DNA of 64,000 nt from Panacagrimonas sp965216845 (GCA_965216845.1 OZ244200.1:1798001-1862000), one strand, 5' to 3'; positions 26,173-35,555 are shown, counted from the first letter of the stretch. Program-made: numbers and translations. The notes: generated by a model not told the origin, from the letters alone.

Positions 26173-27694
26173 CGTGGACGGGAACGGATTGCGGTGAAGC
26201 CAATGCCGCAGTGGAGCGCATTTGCGGTGGCACGAACACTTTTTCCAACAAGCGCGGATCGCTGAAATGCTTGCGACCGATGTAGGCGGTTGCATGGTGG
26301 CCATACTGACGCAGCGCCCCCGGGTTCTTGATGCCCGTCGACCAAAGCCATATCGGGTCGTTGCTGCCGCTACCGGGAATCAGACCTTGTTCGTCAAACA
26401 GGCTGCGCGTGCCGCCGGTTGCCGTCGGCAGAAGGTACAGGTTCTCGTAGCGCGCCAGCTCATACCGCCTTGCTGGCGTTGACGTGGCCTGTTCGGCTTT
26501 GCTGACCAGACGCAACTGATGGGTGCCGGCGCTGAGGCGAAGTGCTGCTTGCCTGGGCGCGTGGGTATCGGAAGGGAAAAATGGTTCCTGTTCCCAGAAT
26601 CCGTTGGCGGGGCGTCGTTCAAGCGCCCTGACCGGGTACCAGCGATGATCACGGCCCGAGGCGTGCATGCTTTCGTAGACCATGGGCTGGGCATCGCGCC
26701 CCAGGGTGACGCGCCAAACAAGGCTGTCGATGGCGCCCTTTCCATCGGATTCGAACCAGAGAAAATAATTGACCTGAACCAGTTTCTGATCGCCGAATCT
26801 GGCGAAATCAATGTGGTAGTGAACCAGTGGGCGCTCCAGATCAACGACCGCCTGGCCGCCTTTCCACGCTGGGCTGCCAAGGCGATCCCGATCTCCACGG
26901 GTTTCAATATTCAGCGACGGGGCGAATTTTTCCGCAAGCGCAAGCCAACCGGATTCCGTGAGCCCCGGAAGCCCGACTTCGTCCGGATGGGTTTTGTCAA
27001 ACGATTCCGGAGCCAGGCTTGGATCCGCAACCGGATTGACCTTCCAGGTCGTGAGATTCTGGTCAACGGCGCGCGCAATCCGGGCATTCTCGATCACCGT
27101 CCGCCGTGTGTTGGTAATCCTTGTCTTCAACAGAGGCACCACGAGCGGGTAAAACCCGACGGAGCGAGCCACGCCGGAGTACAGATCAGGCTGTTGAACG
27201 ATTTTTCTGAGGTGATTCAATTGCTGCGGGTCGGCCAACTCCAAGGACGTCAGGGCGATACCGCAAACCTGCAGGCGCTGTCTGTGGTTGGCGTGCTCCT
27301 CAGTGCTAAGGCCCAGGTTGTAATACTCGAACTCGCGGGCTTCCTGGTCGAGTTCGCGCATGCGGCGCAGCCACCAGCCGATTTCGTGGACGGTTGCCAC
27401 CTCGTCGGCGAAGGACGCGACCAGTCGATCCGTGCGCAGGTACGGAAAGCCCGGAACGCGATAAAACGCCGCGTCACGCACGCCTGCCTCGTCGACACGG
27501 CGGTCCATTTGCGCATAGCGATCACGGCAGTCATGCAGGCCTTTGTGAAAGCCAGTGAATGCGGATGCATCCAGTTCAGGCGGGGCGCCGGAGACCAGTT
27601 GACAGCCGCTCAGCCCGGCCGCTGATGCCAGCAACAGAAAAACCACGAACGCTTGATGGCAGCCAGTGTGCCGCCGGGTCCAGCTTGCAAACAT
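26117..27694 (-). CDS. lipoprotein of unknown function
   Basis: 525 aa. The ATG at 27694 has a good ribosome binding site (GGAGAAG) and starts a lipoprotein signal ending in the lipobox 'LSGC' (about residue 30). The mature protein has no family I recognise. Visible stretches include 'FEYYNLGLSTEEHANHR', 'LVHYHIDFARFGDQKLVQ' and 'YFLWFESDGKGAIDSLVW', and it is rich in Trp, Tyr and Arg like many envelope proteins. The C-terminus overlaps the 3' end of oppD on the other strand. A role at the outer or inner membrane is all that can be inferred. Confidence 0.68.
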   Translation of the reverse strand: MFASWTRRHTGCHQAFVVFLLLASAAGLSGCQLVSGAPPELDASAFTGFHKGLHDCRDRYAQMDRRVDEAGVRDAAFYRVPGFPYLRTDRLVASFADEVATVHEIGWWLRRMRELDQEAREFEYYNLGLSTEEHANHRQRLQVCGIALTSLELADPQQLNHLRKIVQQPDLYSGVARSVGFYPLVVPLLKTRITNTRRTVIENARIARAVDQNLTTWKVNPVADPSLAPESFDKTHPDEVGLPGLTESGWLALAEKFAPSLNIETRGDRDRLGSPAWKGGQAVVDLERPLVHYHIDFARFGDQKLVQVNYFLWFESDGKGAIDSLVWRVTLGRDAQPMVYESMHASGRDHRWYPVRALERRPANGFWEQEPFFPSDTHAPRQAALRLSAGTHQLRLVSKAEQATSTPARRYELARYENLYLLPTATGGTRSLFDEQGLIPGSGSNDPIWLWSTGIKNPGALRQYGHHATAYIGRKHFSDPRLLEKVFVPPQMRSTAALASPQSVPVHVTRVRADGTPHGARPDPG

Positions 27695-28213
27695 TGTTCT
27701 TCTCCAGTTCATTTTCAGCTTGCGCATTTTGTGACGGACTGCGCATGGCAAACACGGTGCTTCCACCCGGCGCCGGGCGGTGGACGTTTGGCGATCATCG
27801 GCGTTCTTGTTTGTGTTGGGTGTTCAATGCCCGAGTATGGTGCTTGCCAAGCCGAAACCTCGACCGTGGTCTTGATGGCCAGGTATTGATCCGTGGCGTG
27901 GGTTTGCGGCCAGGCTCCGATGCGCGAAGCAGCAGGCCTGCCCCCGTTTGGTTTGCTCATCAATGGTGGAAGCCGGGCAAGCATTGAACCTGTGCTATAC
28001 GCAGTGATTTCTGCATTGGATGCAGGCAGCAGCCGATGAAAGCACCCAGTTCACCGCTTGGGTGTTCGCCGCTGCGGGGTGAACAGGTTCCGACGGCGGT
28101 TTGCAAGGTTTTGCCAAGGCCATAGAATCCACCGCTGGATCATCAAACCGCGCTTTCCGAACTTAAACAGGCGTTGGCCCTGGCGGTAGGCGCTCGGGCG
28201 GGAGGGCACACGG
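27695..28213. other. 519-bp divergent intergenic region
   Basis: Between the lipoprotein gene and the sensor kinase gene. It contains the ribosome binding sites of both (GGAGAAG near 27701 on the minus strand, GGAGGG near 28200 on the plus strand). I see no convincing gene; short frames here lack start sites. No reliable promoter match was found. Confidence 0.4.
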
Positions 28214-29863
28214 GTGCTGAGCGAAGACGCACTGCTGGAGGACGCCGGTCAGTCCGACCTGGTTCGGCAAGCCCTTGCCGAATATCAGACGGTATTCGAC
28301 AACGCCATCGTCGGCATCTGTTATACACGGCATCGCATCATTTCGCGCTGCAACCGCCGTTTCGAAGAAATGTTCGGCTATGCGCCGGGCGAGCTGAACG
28401 GCCAGAGCGCGCGGATTCTGTATCCATCGGAGGCGGCCTATCAGCGCATTGGTCAGGCCGGGTATGGTCATCTGATCACGCATCGCACCTACTCGGACGA
28501 GCGGGCGATGCGGCGCAAGAGTGGCGAGCTGTTCTGGTGTACCGTCGGCGGACGACGACTGGACGCGAAAAATCCCGTCAGCCGTGGCATCTGGATTTTT
28601 CAGGACATCACCAAACGACGCACGGCCGAAGAGGCCTTGCAGAAGGCCAACGAACGGCTGGAGCAACGCGTGATGGAGTGCACCGCAGAGCTGCGCAAGG
28701 CCAATCAGGCGCTGCGCGAACAAATCGCCAGACGCGAGAAAACCGAGGAAGAGCTGCTCGCCAGTCGCGAAAAGTATCGCGTGCTGTTCGAAACCTTTCC
28801 CATCGGCATTTCGATTACCGATGACCAGGGCCAGGTGATTGAAGTCAATCGCGCCTTGCACGGTTTCAGCAGCCGCCAGGCGCAGGCCATGCTGATGCGT
28901 GACCTCAGAACCCCGGACGCCGAACTGGTGCATCCCGACGGCAGTTTGCCGAGCAAAGAAGATCTGCCGAGCGAACGCGCCACAAGGCTGAATCGCGCCA
29001 TTTCGGACGTGGAGTTGGGGCTGCGCTACCGGGACGGTCGCATGCGCTGGTTTTGCGTCAGCGCGGCACCGATTCCGGTCAAGGGTTACGGGGCGGTGGT
29101 GGCGCAGGCGGAGATTACCGAGCGCAAGCGCATCCAGGAGCAGGAAAGGCAGCAACGCGTGGAGCTGGCGCACATCTCCCGTCTCAACACCATGGGCGAG
29201 ATGGCGGCGGCGCTGGCCCACGAACTGGGGCAACCCTTGAGCTCCACGCTCAATTACCTGCACGGGTGTCAGCTGCGCCTGGACGACGGTGAGGGTGATC
29301 CGGCCCTGCTGCGCTCTGCAATGACCCAGGCCATCGCGCACGTCGAGCGCGCAGGCGATATTCTCAAACACATTCGGCATTTTGTACGTCGGCATGAGCC
29401 TGAAACCGTATCCACCTGTCTCAACGCCCTGGCAACCGAAATGGTTTGCTTTCTGGATTTCGAACGCCGCCAACACGAGGCACAGGTGCGTTTGAACCTT
29501 GATCCAAAGTTGCCAAAGGTGATGATGGATCCGGTTGAAATCAAACAGGTGGTGCTGAACCTGATCAAGAACGGGTTTGAAGCCATGGACGAGGTGCCGG
29601 TTCAGCAACGTCTTCTGGAGGTGAACAGCCGTCGCCATCAGGACGGCTGGATTCAGCTGTGCGTGGCGGATCGCGGGCCAGGCGTGGAAAACAAGATGTT
29701 GACGCAGATCTTCGATCCGTTTTACACCACCAAGCGCAATGGCATCGGCCTGGGCCTTGCAATCTGCCGCTCCGTGATCGAATCACATGGCGGCCAGCTC
29801 AAGGCCGAGCGCAACGTTCATGGTGGCGCCAGCTTCCGGTTTACCCTGCCGGTGGACCGATAG
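28214..29863 (+). CDS. PAS-domain sensor histidine kinase (FixL-like)
   Basis: 549 aa soluble kinase starting at a GTG behind GGAGGG. Two PAS domains (about 20-135 and 190-305; the first begins 'FDNAIVGICYTRHRI', the second 'LFETFPIGISITDDQG') are separated by a coiled coil. The dimerisation/phosphoacceptor region has H336 in 'MAAALAHELGQPLSSTLNYL', the FixL/TtrS-type H-box. The ATPase has the N-box 'LNLIKNGFEAM', G1 'DRGPGV' and G2 'GIGLGLAICRSVIESHGG'. No TM segment, so it senses a cytosolic signal, possibly redox or oxygen; haem binding cannot be claimed. It is directly followed by its likely partner regulator. Confidence 0.9.
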   Translation: MLSEDALLEDAGQSDLVRQALAEYQTVFDNAIVGICYTRHRIISRCNRRFEEMFGYAPGELNGQSARILYPSEAAYQRIGQAGYGHLITHRTYSDERAMRRKSGELFWCTVGGRRLDAKNPVSRGIWIFQDITKRRTAEEALQKANERLEQRVMECTAELRKANQALREQIARREKTEEELLASREKYRVLFETFPIGISITDDQGQVIEVNRALHGFSSRQAQAMLMRDLRTPDAELVHPDGSLPSKEDLPSERATRLNRAISDVELGLRYRDGRMRWFCVSAAPIPVKGYGAVVAQAEITERKRIQEQERQQRVELAHISRLNTMGEMAAALAHELGQPLSSTLNYLHGCQLRLDDGEGDPALLRSAMTQAIAHVERAGDILKHIRHFVRRHEPETVSTCLNALATEMVCFLDFERRQHEAQVRLNLDPKLPKVMMDPVEIKQVVLNLIKNGFEAMDEVPVQQRLLEVNSRRHQDGWIQLCVADRGPGVENKMLTQIFDPFYTTKRNGIGLGLAICRSVIESHGGQLKAERNVHGGASFRFTLPVDR

Positions 29864-29864
29864 A

Positions 29865-30503
29865 ATGACCGCGACCAGTCGTCCGGCGCCTGATGAGCAA
29901 ACCGTGTTTGTGGTGGATGACGACGAATCCGTACGGAATTCCTTGCGGTGGCTGCTCGAATCCATTCGTCTGCGGGTGGAGACTTTCGCTTCGGCCGAGT
30001 CCTTTTTGGAGAACGGTTCGGCACAGCGCCCGGGCTGTCTGGTGCTGGACGTGCGCATGCCGGGGATGAGCGGCCCGGAGCTGATGGACCGGCTCAACGA
30101 TAGCGGTGCGCATCTGCCGATCATTTTTCTGTCGGCGCATGGTGATGTGCCGCTGGCGGTGCGTGCCATGAAGGGTGGGGCGGTCGATTTTCTGCAAAAA
30201 CCCTACAACAACCGCCAATTTCTGGAGCGTGTCCGTCAGGCGTTGGAGAAGGACGCGCGTCTTCGGGCGCAACAGAGTCGCATGGGCAACTATGAAAAGC
30301 GCGTGGCAGCCCTGACCCCTCGGGAGCGGCAGGTGCTGGACAAAGTGGTTGCCGGGCTGAGCAACAAACTGATTGCCCGGGAGCTGGATATCAGTTACAA
30401 GACCGTGGAGGCGCATCGCAGCCGGCTGATGCGGAAAATGGGCGTCGACACCTTCGCGCAATTGATGCAACTGGTACTCAGGCAAGGCGACGCCGGTGAC
30501 TGA
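29865..30503 (+). CDS. FixJ/NarL-type two-component response regulator
   Basis: 212 aa. The receiver domain has acidic residues 'VDDDES', phosphoacceptor D62 in 'LVLDVRMPGMSG', Thr/Ser site 'IIFLSAHGD' and Lys in 'LQKPY'. The C-terminal LuxR helix-turn-helix is 'LTPRERQVLDKVVAGLSNK...KTVEAHRSRLMRKMGV'. The ATG at 29865 is 1 bp after the kinase stop, so the pair is co-translated. This is a FixJ-type transcription factor; its targets are not visible in the window. Confidence 0.92.
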   Translation: MTATSRPAPDEQTVFVVDDDESVRNSLRWLLESIRLRVETFASAESFLENGSAQRPGCLVLDVRMPGMSGPELMDRLNDSGAHLPIIFLSAHGDVPLAVRAMKGGAVDFLQKPYNNRQFLERVRQALEKDARLRAQQSRMGNYEKRVAALTPRERQVLDKVVAGLSNKLIARELDISYKTVEAHRSRLMRKMGVDTFAQLMQLVLRQGDAGD

Positions 30504-30630
30504 GCGCATCGCTTGAAACCGGCAGCCCCGCTGCTGGACGTCAGGCCCGCCCAGACGCGAGTCAGAATGCTCGAGTCCGGCAAACGATGGTGCTGGATGG
30601 AAACGATCACATGGCCGCCGAATGTGGGCG

Positions 30631-30671
30631 TTGACTGCCGCTGCTTGCATCGATCAGCAACTGGTTATACT
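30631..30671 (+). promoter_or_regulatory. possible glnS promoter
   Basis: A -10 like TATACT (30666-30671) lies 34 bp before the glnS ATG. Candidate -35 elements (TTGCAT 30645-30650 with a 15-bp spacer) are weak, so this is tentative. Confidence 0.3.
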
Positions 30672-30705
30672 CCGCCGCTTTGGCGCGCCTGAGCGATGTT
30701 CGTCG

Positions 30706-32385
30706 ATGTCTGAATCAGAACCCACCACCAACTTCCTGCGCAACCTGATCCGCGATCAGCTCCAAGCGGGGGAACATCCGCAGGGCATCACGACCCGCTT
30801 CCCGCCGGAGCCCAACGGCTACTTGCATGTGGGTCACGCCAAGGCCATTTGTCTGAATTTCGGCCTTGCCCAGCAGTTTGGCGGCACCTGCAATCTGCGC
30901 CTGGACGACACCAACCCGGAAAAAGAGAACCAGGAATACATCGACGCCATTCTGGAAGACGTGGACTGGCTGGGTTTTCAAGTGCAGGGCAAGGTGCGCC
31001 ACGCCTCTGATTATTTCCAGACCTTGTACGACTGGGCGGTTGATCTGATCAAGCAAGGGCTGGCCTACGTTGATCATCAAACTCCCGAGGAAGCACGCAT
31101 CAATCGTGGCAACTTCGACGTGGTCGGCAAAAACAGCCGGTTTCGGGATCGGAGCATTCAGCAGAACCTGGACCTGTTCGAACAGATGCGGGCTGGCGCG
31201 TTCGAGGAAGGTGCTTGCACGTTGCGCGCCAAGATCGACATGGCGGCGCCCAACATGAATCTGCGTGACCCCGTTCTTTATCGCGTCCGCAAAGCGGCGC
31301 ATCATCAGACGGGCAATGCCTGGTGCATCTATCCGTCCTATGACTTCGCCCATGGGCAATCCGATGCCATCGAAGGGGTGACGCACTCCATTTGCACGCT
31401 GGAATTCGAAGATCACCGACCGCTCTACGAATGGTTCATCGAACATCTGCCGGTGCCGTCCAAACCACGGCAGTACGAGTTCGCGCGTCTGAACCTGAGC
31501 TACACCATCACCAGCAAGCGAAAACTCAAGCAACTGGTCGATGAGGGCCGGGTATCGGGCTGGGATGATCCACGCATGCCGACCATTCAGGGCATGCGGC
31601 GCCGAGGCATTCCGGCCAAGGCGCTGACAACGTTCTGCGACAAGGTCGGCGTCAGTCGAGCCGCGAGCACCGTGGATGTGGCCCTGCTGGAGCACGTGGT
31701 TCGTGAACAGCTCAATGAGTCCGCACCACGCGCCATGTGCGTGATTGATCCGCTCAAAGTGGTGATCACCAATTATCCAGAAACGCAGTCCGAATTACTG
31801 CCAGCGCCCGGCCACCCCAGCCGAGACGATTTGCCAGCGCGCGAACTCCCTTTCACACGTGAAATCTGGATCGAACGTGAAGATTTTCGCGAGCAGGCGA
31901 ACAAGAAATACAAACGGTTGGTATTGGGCAAGAAAGTCCGCCTGCGCAACGCCTACGTGATCATCGCCGATGAGTGCATCAAGAACGGTAACGGTGAAAT
32001 CACCGAACTGCGTTGTCGTTACGAAGCTGAAACCCTGGGGCAAGACCCGGCCGATGGCGTCAAGCCCAAGGGCGTGATTCATTGGGTGTCGGCAAGCCAT
32101 GGCGTTCGGGTCGAAGCTCGGTTGTATGATCGCCTGTTCAGCCACAAATCACCCGACCAAGGGGACGCCGACCTGATTCAAAGCCTGAACACGGATTCGC
32201 TGGAGATTCGCAAAACCTGTTGGGCGGAGCCCTCCCTGGTCAATGCCGAAGCCGAACAAAGCTTTCAGTTCGAACGCCTTGGCTATTTCGTTGCGGACCG
32301 GCGCGACCACCAAAGTGGCCACCCCGTATTCAACCGCACCGTTACCTTGCGCGACACCTGGGCGAGAATCGAAGGCGCGGAATAA
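30706..32385 (+). CDS. glnS: glutaminyl-tRNA synthetase
   Basis: 559 aa class I synthetase that charges tRNA-Gln directly. HIGH motif 'FPPEPNGYLHVGHAKAI', GlnRS-specific 'RLDDTNPEKENQEYIDAI', KMSKS variant 'ITSKRKLKQLV' followed by 'GWDDPRMPTIQGMRRRG', and the C-terminal anticodon-binding beta barrels. Starting at 30706 gives 'MSESEPTTNFLRNLI', matching the family start. Its presence fits a gamma- or betaproteobacterium. Confidence 0.97.
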   Translation: MSESEPTTNFLRNLIRDQLQAGEHPQGITTRFPPEPNGYLHVGHAKAICLNFGLAQQFGGTCNLRLDDTNPEKENQEYIDAILEDVDWLGFQVQGKVRHASDYFQTLYDWAVDLIKQGLAYVDHQTPEEARINRGNFDVVGKNSRFRDRSIQQNLDLFEQMRAGAFEEGACTLRAKIDMAAPNMNLRDPVLYRVRKAAHHQTGNAWCIYPSYDFAHGQSDAIEGVTHSICTLEFEDHRPLYEWFIEHLPVPSKPRQYEFARLNLSYTITSKRKLKQLVDEGRVSGWDDPRMPTIQGMRRRGIPAKALTTFCDKVGVSRAASTVDVALLEHVVREQLNESAPRAMCVIDPLKVVITNYPETQSELLPAPGHPSRDDLPARELPFTREIWIEREDFREQANKKYKRLVLGKKVRLRNAYVIIADECIKNGNGEITELRCRYEAETLGQDPADGVKPKGVIHWVSASHGVRVEARLYDRLFSHKSPDQGDADLIQSLNTDSLEIRKTCWAEPSLVNAEAEQSFQFERLGYFVADRRDHQSGHPVFNRTVTLRDTWARIEGAE

Positions 32386-32390
32386 AGAAC

Positions 32391-32651
32391 CCAGCACGCG
32401 CTGAACCGGCAACAACGGATCTTGGGGAAAACGGCGGTCACGGCTTCGGGTGCACCTTTGCGAGCATCGCAACCGTTGATCACGGCGATCAGGATATCGT
32501 CGTGGAAGATGCCGGGCAATCGGATACTGGCCGGCGGCTGATTCGCTACATCAGGACCGTGGGGCGGGATCGCTTCGTGGCGACCTTTGAGGTCCGCGGG
32601 CGGCGTCGTTCGCTGGCCCTTCAAACCTTCTGGATTGGTAAGCCCTGAAGC
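32391..32651 (+). pseudogene. possible C-terminal fragment of a phage head-morphogenesis (gpF-like) gene
   Basis: An open stretch without a plausible start runs from just after glnS to the stop at about 32646-32648. It ends with residues such as 'GRRLIRYIRTVGRDRFV' and 'EVRGRRRSLALQTFW', which resemble the nuclease-like C-terminal domains on Mu gpF-type proteins. In Mu-like phages this gene directly precedes the gpG virion morphogenesis gene, and an intact gpG-like gene follows 90 bp later. The family assignment is weak and by eye. Confidence 0.3.
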
Positions 32652-32736
32652 GCCCCCGCGCTAACGTCCTGGACGTTCCGTGGTATGAGCACAGCGAGCC
32701 GATGCACGCATCAGAACCTGTGGGAGAGTCTATGCC

Positions 32737-33234
32737 ATGCGTGTAGAAGTGCAAGTCGATCTGGGCGAAGCCAACGCCTTGTTCGATCGTCTGATCAAGG
32801 CTGGGCTGAATCCGGCCCCGTTTCTTCGCGCCGCGGGTGAATACGGCGTTGACTCAACGAGGGAGCGCTTCAGAATCAGCCGCGCGCCCGACGGTTCACC
32901 TTGGGCGCCGAATTCTCTCGTCACGATTCAACGCTACGGCAGCCGATTTTCCAGTGGCCGTAGCAAGAAGCCGTTGATCGGTGAAACACGCGCGCTTTCG
33001 ACCACAATTTTCTATCGGTTTGTGGGATCAAATGCCGTCGAGATCGGCAGTCCGATGGAGTACGCCGCCGTGCATCAATTCGGCGCTGCCAAAGGTTCCT
33101 TCGGCGCCACAAGCCGAGGCGCGCCAATCCCCTGGGGCAACATTCCCGCGCGCCCGTTTTGGGGTCTCAGCGACAAGGATCGCAAAGAGCTGGAAGCGCT
33201 GCTCGTCGACTACTTAGAGGACAACAGCGCCTAA
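32737..33234 (+). CDS. phage virion morphogenesis protein (Mu gpG-like)
   Basis: 165 aa. Matches the phage virion morphogenesis/tail completion family: N-terminal 'VEVQVDLGEANALFDRLIKAG', 'RFRISRAPDGSPWAPNS', 'IGETRALSTTIFYRF', 'EIGSPMEYAAVHQFGA', 'IPARPFWGLSDKD'. It is full length and uninterrupted, yet the flanks contain no other intact phage gene. It is probably a remnant of a Mu-like element; the tRNA-Met gene lies 375 bp downstream. Confidence 0.75.
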   Translation: MRVEVQVDLGEANALFDRLIKAGLNPAPFLRAAGEYGVDSTRERFRISRAPDGSPWAPNSLVTIQRYGSRFSSGRSKKPLIGETRALSTTIFYRFVGSNAVEIGSPMEYAAVHQFGAAKGSFGATSRGAPIPWGNIPARPFWGLSDKDRKELEALLVDYLEDNSA

Positions 33235-33608
33235 AACGCTGGCAATGTTTGAAGCCACTTTTACCAGTGTTTGAACAACTAATTGCCGGTAATTTTCGAT
33301 GTTTCGATGGTTCTCACGCCAAAAATGTGACCCAAACCATCTGTCCCACGGCGTCTCCCAGAATCGGGCCTAAGTTATTGAGTGCCTTTCTGTTTCACCC
33401 AATCCCACAATATCCCGCCGTGTCCCAGATCATGTGTCCCTTTGCACGTCGCCGCCCCGGCCTTTGGCGGGCCTTGGCCGTTGCTTGGCCAGCGCCTCAA
33501 GTCCGTTGAGCGCTTGGTGGCGATTGAACAGTGCCACCAACGTCCAACCATGCTCATGTCGCGATCACGAGCAGGTCTAAAAAGAACGAATAAAAACAAT
33601 CAAATAGA
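33235..33608. other. 374-bp gap between phage remnant and tRNA-Met
   Basis: No gene with a start site is visible. The base composition is less GC-rich than the neighbours, especially near 33240-33420 and 33570-33605, consistent with residual phage DNA. The stretch near 33325-33350 ('TGTGACCCAAACCATCTGTC') resembles sequence often found at the beginning of integrase-adjacent regions, but no integrase is present. Confidence 0.35.
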
Positions 33609-33685
33609 TGGTGGTGATGAGTGGAATCGAACCACCGACCTCAGCATTATGAGTGCCGCGCTCTAACCGTCTGAGCTACATCACC
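33609..33685 (-). tRNA. tRNA-Met (CAT), elongator type
   Basis: 77 nt with encoded CCA. On the minus strand it begins GGTGATG paired with CATCACC. The D-arm 'GCTC...GAGC', anticodon loop CTCATAA (anticodon CAT) and T-arm 'TTCGATT' are intact. Position 1:72 is a normal G-C pair, so it is not the initiator. A tRNA-Ile with modified CAU anticodon cannot be fully excluded by eye, but the stem bases around CTCATAA agree with elongator Met. Confidence 0.9.
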
Positions 33686-33695
33686 GGGGGCGGCG

Positions 33696-33724
33696 ATTTT
33701 AGAGAAAACTTTCGCGAGCGTCTA
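33696..33724 (-). promoter_or_regulatory. sigma70-like promoter of tRNA-Met
   Basis: On the minus strand: TAGACG (33719-33724), 17-bp spacer, TAAAAT (33696-33701), then a GC-rich discriminator (CGCCGCCCCC) immediately before the tRNA. Spacing is ideal and a GC-rich discriminator is typical of stringently controlled stable-RNA promoters. Confidence 0.5.
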
Positions 33725-33965
33725 CGTTGTCGGGACCGATGATGTATTCGCACCGCCAGCCGGCTGTGGCAATACAGGCCGGGCAGGCGTTCGTTGCGCC
33801 AAATGAACGATCAGCGGTGGCGTACGGCTTGCGTCTGGCGCAGGTCTGGCGTTTGTCGTTCGCTGGTACGGCGCCTCAGCGCCCCGACCCCCGAATGCCA
33901 GTGACCAGCCGAGAAAACTGAAGAACCGGCCACCGCAATGAGTGCCTGCGTGACGGGTGCTCCTG

Positions 33966-34220
33966 CTAGAGGCGGCCGCGTATCAAGCGGTGCAGGAACA
34001 GCAGCAGGAAGGCGCCGCCGGTCGCAACCAGAACACCCTGCAGGGTGAAGCCATTGAAGCTGGCGATGCCGAGCGCGGTCCCGGTCCATCCGCCAACAAA
34101 AGCGCCGGCCACGCCCAGCAAGGTGGTGATGATCAAGCCGCCGGGGTCTTTGCCGGGCATGATGAATTTGGCCAGAGCGCCGGCGATTAGGCCCAGGATG
34201 ATCCAGGAAATGATGCCCAT
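33966..34220 (-). CDS. GlsB/YeaQ/YmgE-family stress-associated membrane protein
   Basis: 84 aa small integral membrane protein of the 'transglycosylase-associated' family. 'IISWIILGLIAGALAKFIMPGKDPGG' followed by 'TTLLGVAGAFVGGW' are family hallmarks; three TM helices and glycine-rich turns. Function is unknown despite the historical name; relatives are induced by general stress. It lies next to the second partner-switching module but is transcribed from its own start at 34220. Confidence 0.88.
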   Translation of the reverse strand: MGIISWIILGLIAGALAKFIMPGKDPGGLIITTLLGVAGAFVGGWTGTALGIASFNGFTLQGVLVATGGAFLLLFLHRLIRGRL

Positions 34221-34343
34221 GGTGTTGCTTTCCTTGATTGGTGATTGCCGCCGGGTAAGCGGTTTGACAGCTGGTTACTTTAGCCCGAATCCGTCAGCAA
34301 AGTGTGCGCTGCGGATGCCCTGATCCCTTGCGGTAGATCGGCC

Positions 34344-35555
34344 TCAGCCTCCAGTCTGGCGGCGCAGAATGACCATCGTGATATCGTCAGACTGCGCCGC
34401 TTCGCCGGCGAACTGTTTGACGGCGATGGTGATTTGTCGTGCCAGATCGTCGGCGGTGGCGGATCGGTGAGCGTCCAATACCTGAATAAAACGCTCTCCG
34501 GTAAACAGCGCGCCGCTGGCGTTCATTGCTTCGGTGATGCCATCGGTATACAGCACCAGAGCGTCACCGGATGCCAATTGAACCGAGGCGCTTTCGTATT
34601 GGGCGGTCTCACTGATACCCGCCAGAATGCCCGTGGGCCGTGGCAATAGTTGATAGGTTTCGCCGCGCCTTGCCAGGGCCAGCGCATCGTGCCCGGCGGT
34701 GACATATTCAAAGACACCGCTTTGAGTGTCCATGATGCCGACGATCAACGTCGCGAACATGCAGGTGGGGTTGTCAATGCACAGCACGGCATTGAGCTCG
34801 GCCATCGCGGTCTCCACCGGTTGACCTTTCAGGATCTCGGTGCGCAACTGTGTCATGGCGCGCACCACAAACAGGGCGGCGGAGATGCCTTTGCCGGATA
34901 CGTCGCCAATGGCGATGCACCAACGGTTTGGGGTGATGGGGAATACGTCGTAGAAATCGCCGCCGATGTGTTGCGCCGGAATCATGGTGGCGCATAAATC
35001 CACGCCCTCCAGTTTGGGGATTCGGGGCAACATGCCGCGTTGAATGTCGCGCGCGACCGTCAGGTCTTTCTGTAGCTGTTCGTAGCGAAACTGCTGCTCC
35101 AGGCCTCGCCGCATGGATTCGACATTGGCGCGGAAGCGGCTGGCGAACAGGTGCACGAAATTTCTCGCCAACCTGGGGTAGGCGACGAACTCGTTCCACA
35201 ATACCGACTCATCAATGGCCAATACCCGGCTGTCTTGGTCGGCGACCACATACGCCGTGGTGGGTTGGCCGTCGACGATCGAGACTTCCCCCACGCACTG
35301 GCCCGGCATACTCGGGAAGCGCTGCTTGGAGTCGACCCGATCGATGCGCGCCGACAGCTGGCCCTCCAGCAGCAGATAAAGGGTTTGATTGCTCTGGTCT
35401 TTTTCCAGCAAGATCTCACCGGCGGCAAGGTGACGAATGCGGCAGCGTTGCCGAACCATTTCCAGCGCTTGTTCGGGCACGCCGTCAAACAGCGCAAAAC
35501 TGGCGGCAAGACGCAGGCTGGCTTGATCAATCGGTTTGGTTCTGGGGTTCATCAA
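34344..35555 (-). CDS. SpoIIE-type serine phosphatase with N-terminal cNMP-binding-like domain
   Basis: 403 aa cytosolic PP2C/SpoIIE phosphatase (about 165-400; 'RDIQRGMLPRIPKLEG', 'IGGDFYDVFP', 'IGDVSGKGISA', 'LYTDGITEA', 'DDITMVIL'). The first 130 residues form a cyclic-nucleotide-binding fold ('AAGEILLEKDQSNQTLYLLLEGQL'). Its cassette 'CVGEVSIVDGQPTTAYVV' keeps Gly-Glu but has Thr where the phosphate-binding Arg should be, so nucleotide binding is doubtful. It is last in the order STAS protein, kinase, phosphatase, and should dephosphorylate the STAS partner encoded at 36044-36394. Confidence 0.88.
   Translation of the reverse strand: MMNPRTKPIDQASLRLAASFALFDGVPEQALEMVRQRCRIRHLAAGEILLEKDQSNQTLYLLLEGQLSARIDRVDSKQRFPSMPGQCVGEVSIVDGQPTTAYVVADQDSRVLAIDESVLWNEFVAYPRLARNFVHLFASRFRANVESMRRGLEQQFRYEQLQKDLTVARDIQRGMLPRIPKLEGVDLCATMIPAQHIGGDFYDVFPITPNRWCIAIGDVSGKGISAALFVVRAMTQLRTEILKGQPVETAMAELNAVLCIDNPTCMFATLIVGIMDTQSGVFEYVTAGHDALALARRGETYQLLPRPTGILAGISETAQYESASVQLASGDALVLYTDGITEAMNASGALFTGERFIQVLDAHRSATADDLARQITIAVKQFAGEAAQSDDITMVILRRQTGG

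Noticed and set aside
26519..27625. 368-codon plus-strand frame opposite the lipoprotein gene
   Set aside because: The minus strand has a ribosome binding site, a signal peptide and a lipobox; the plus frame has none.
34344..35555. cAMP-responsive phosphatase
   Set aside because: The cNMP-binding cassette lacks the phosphate-contacting Arg, so I do not claim nucleotide binding.
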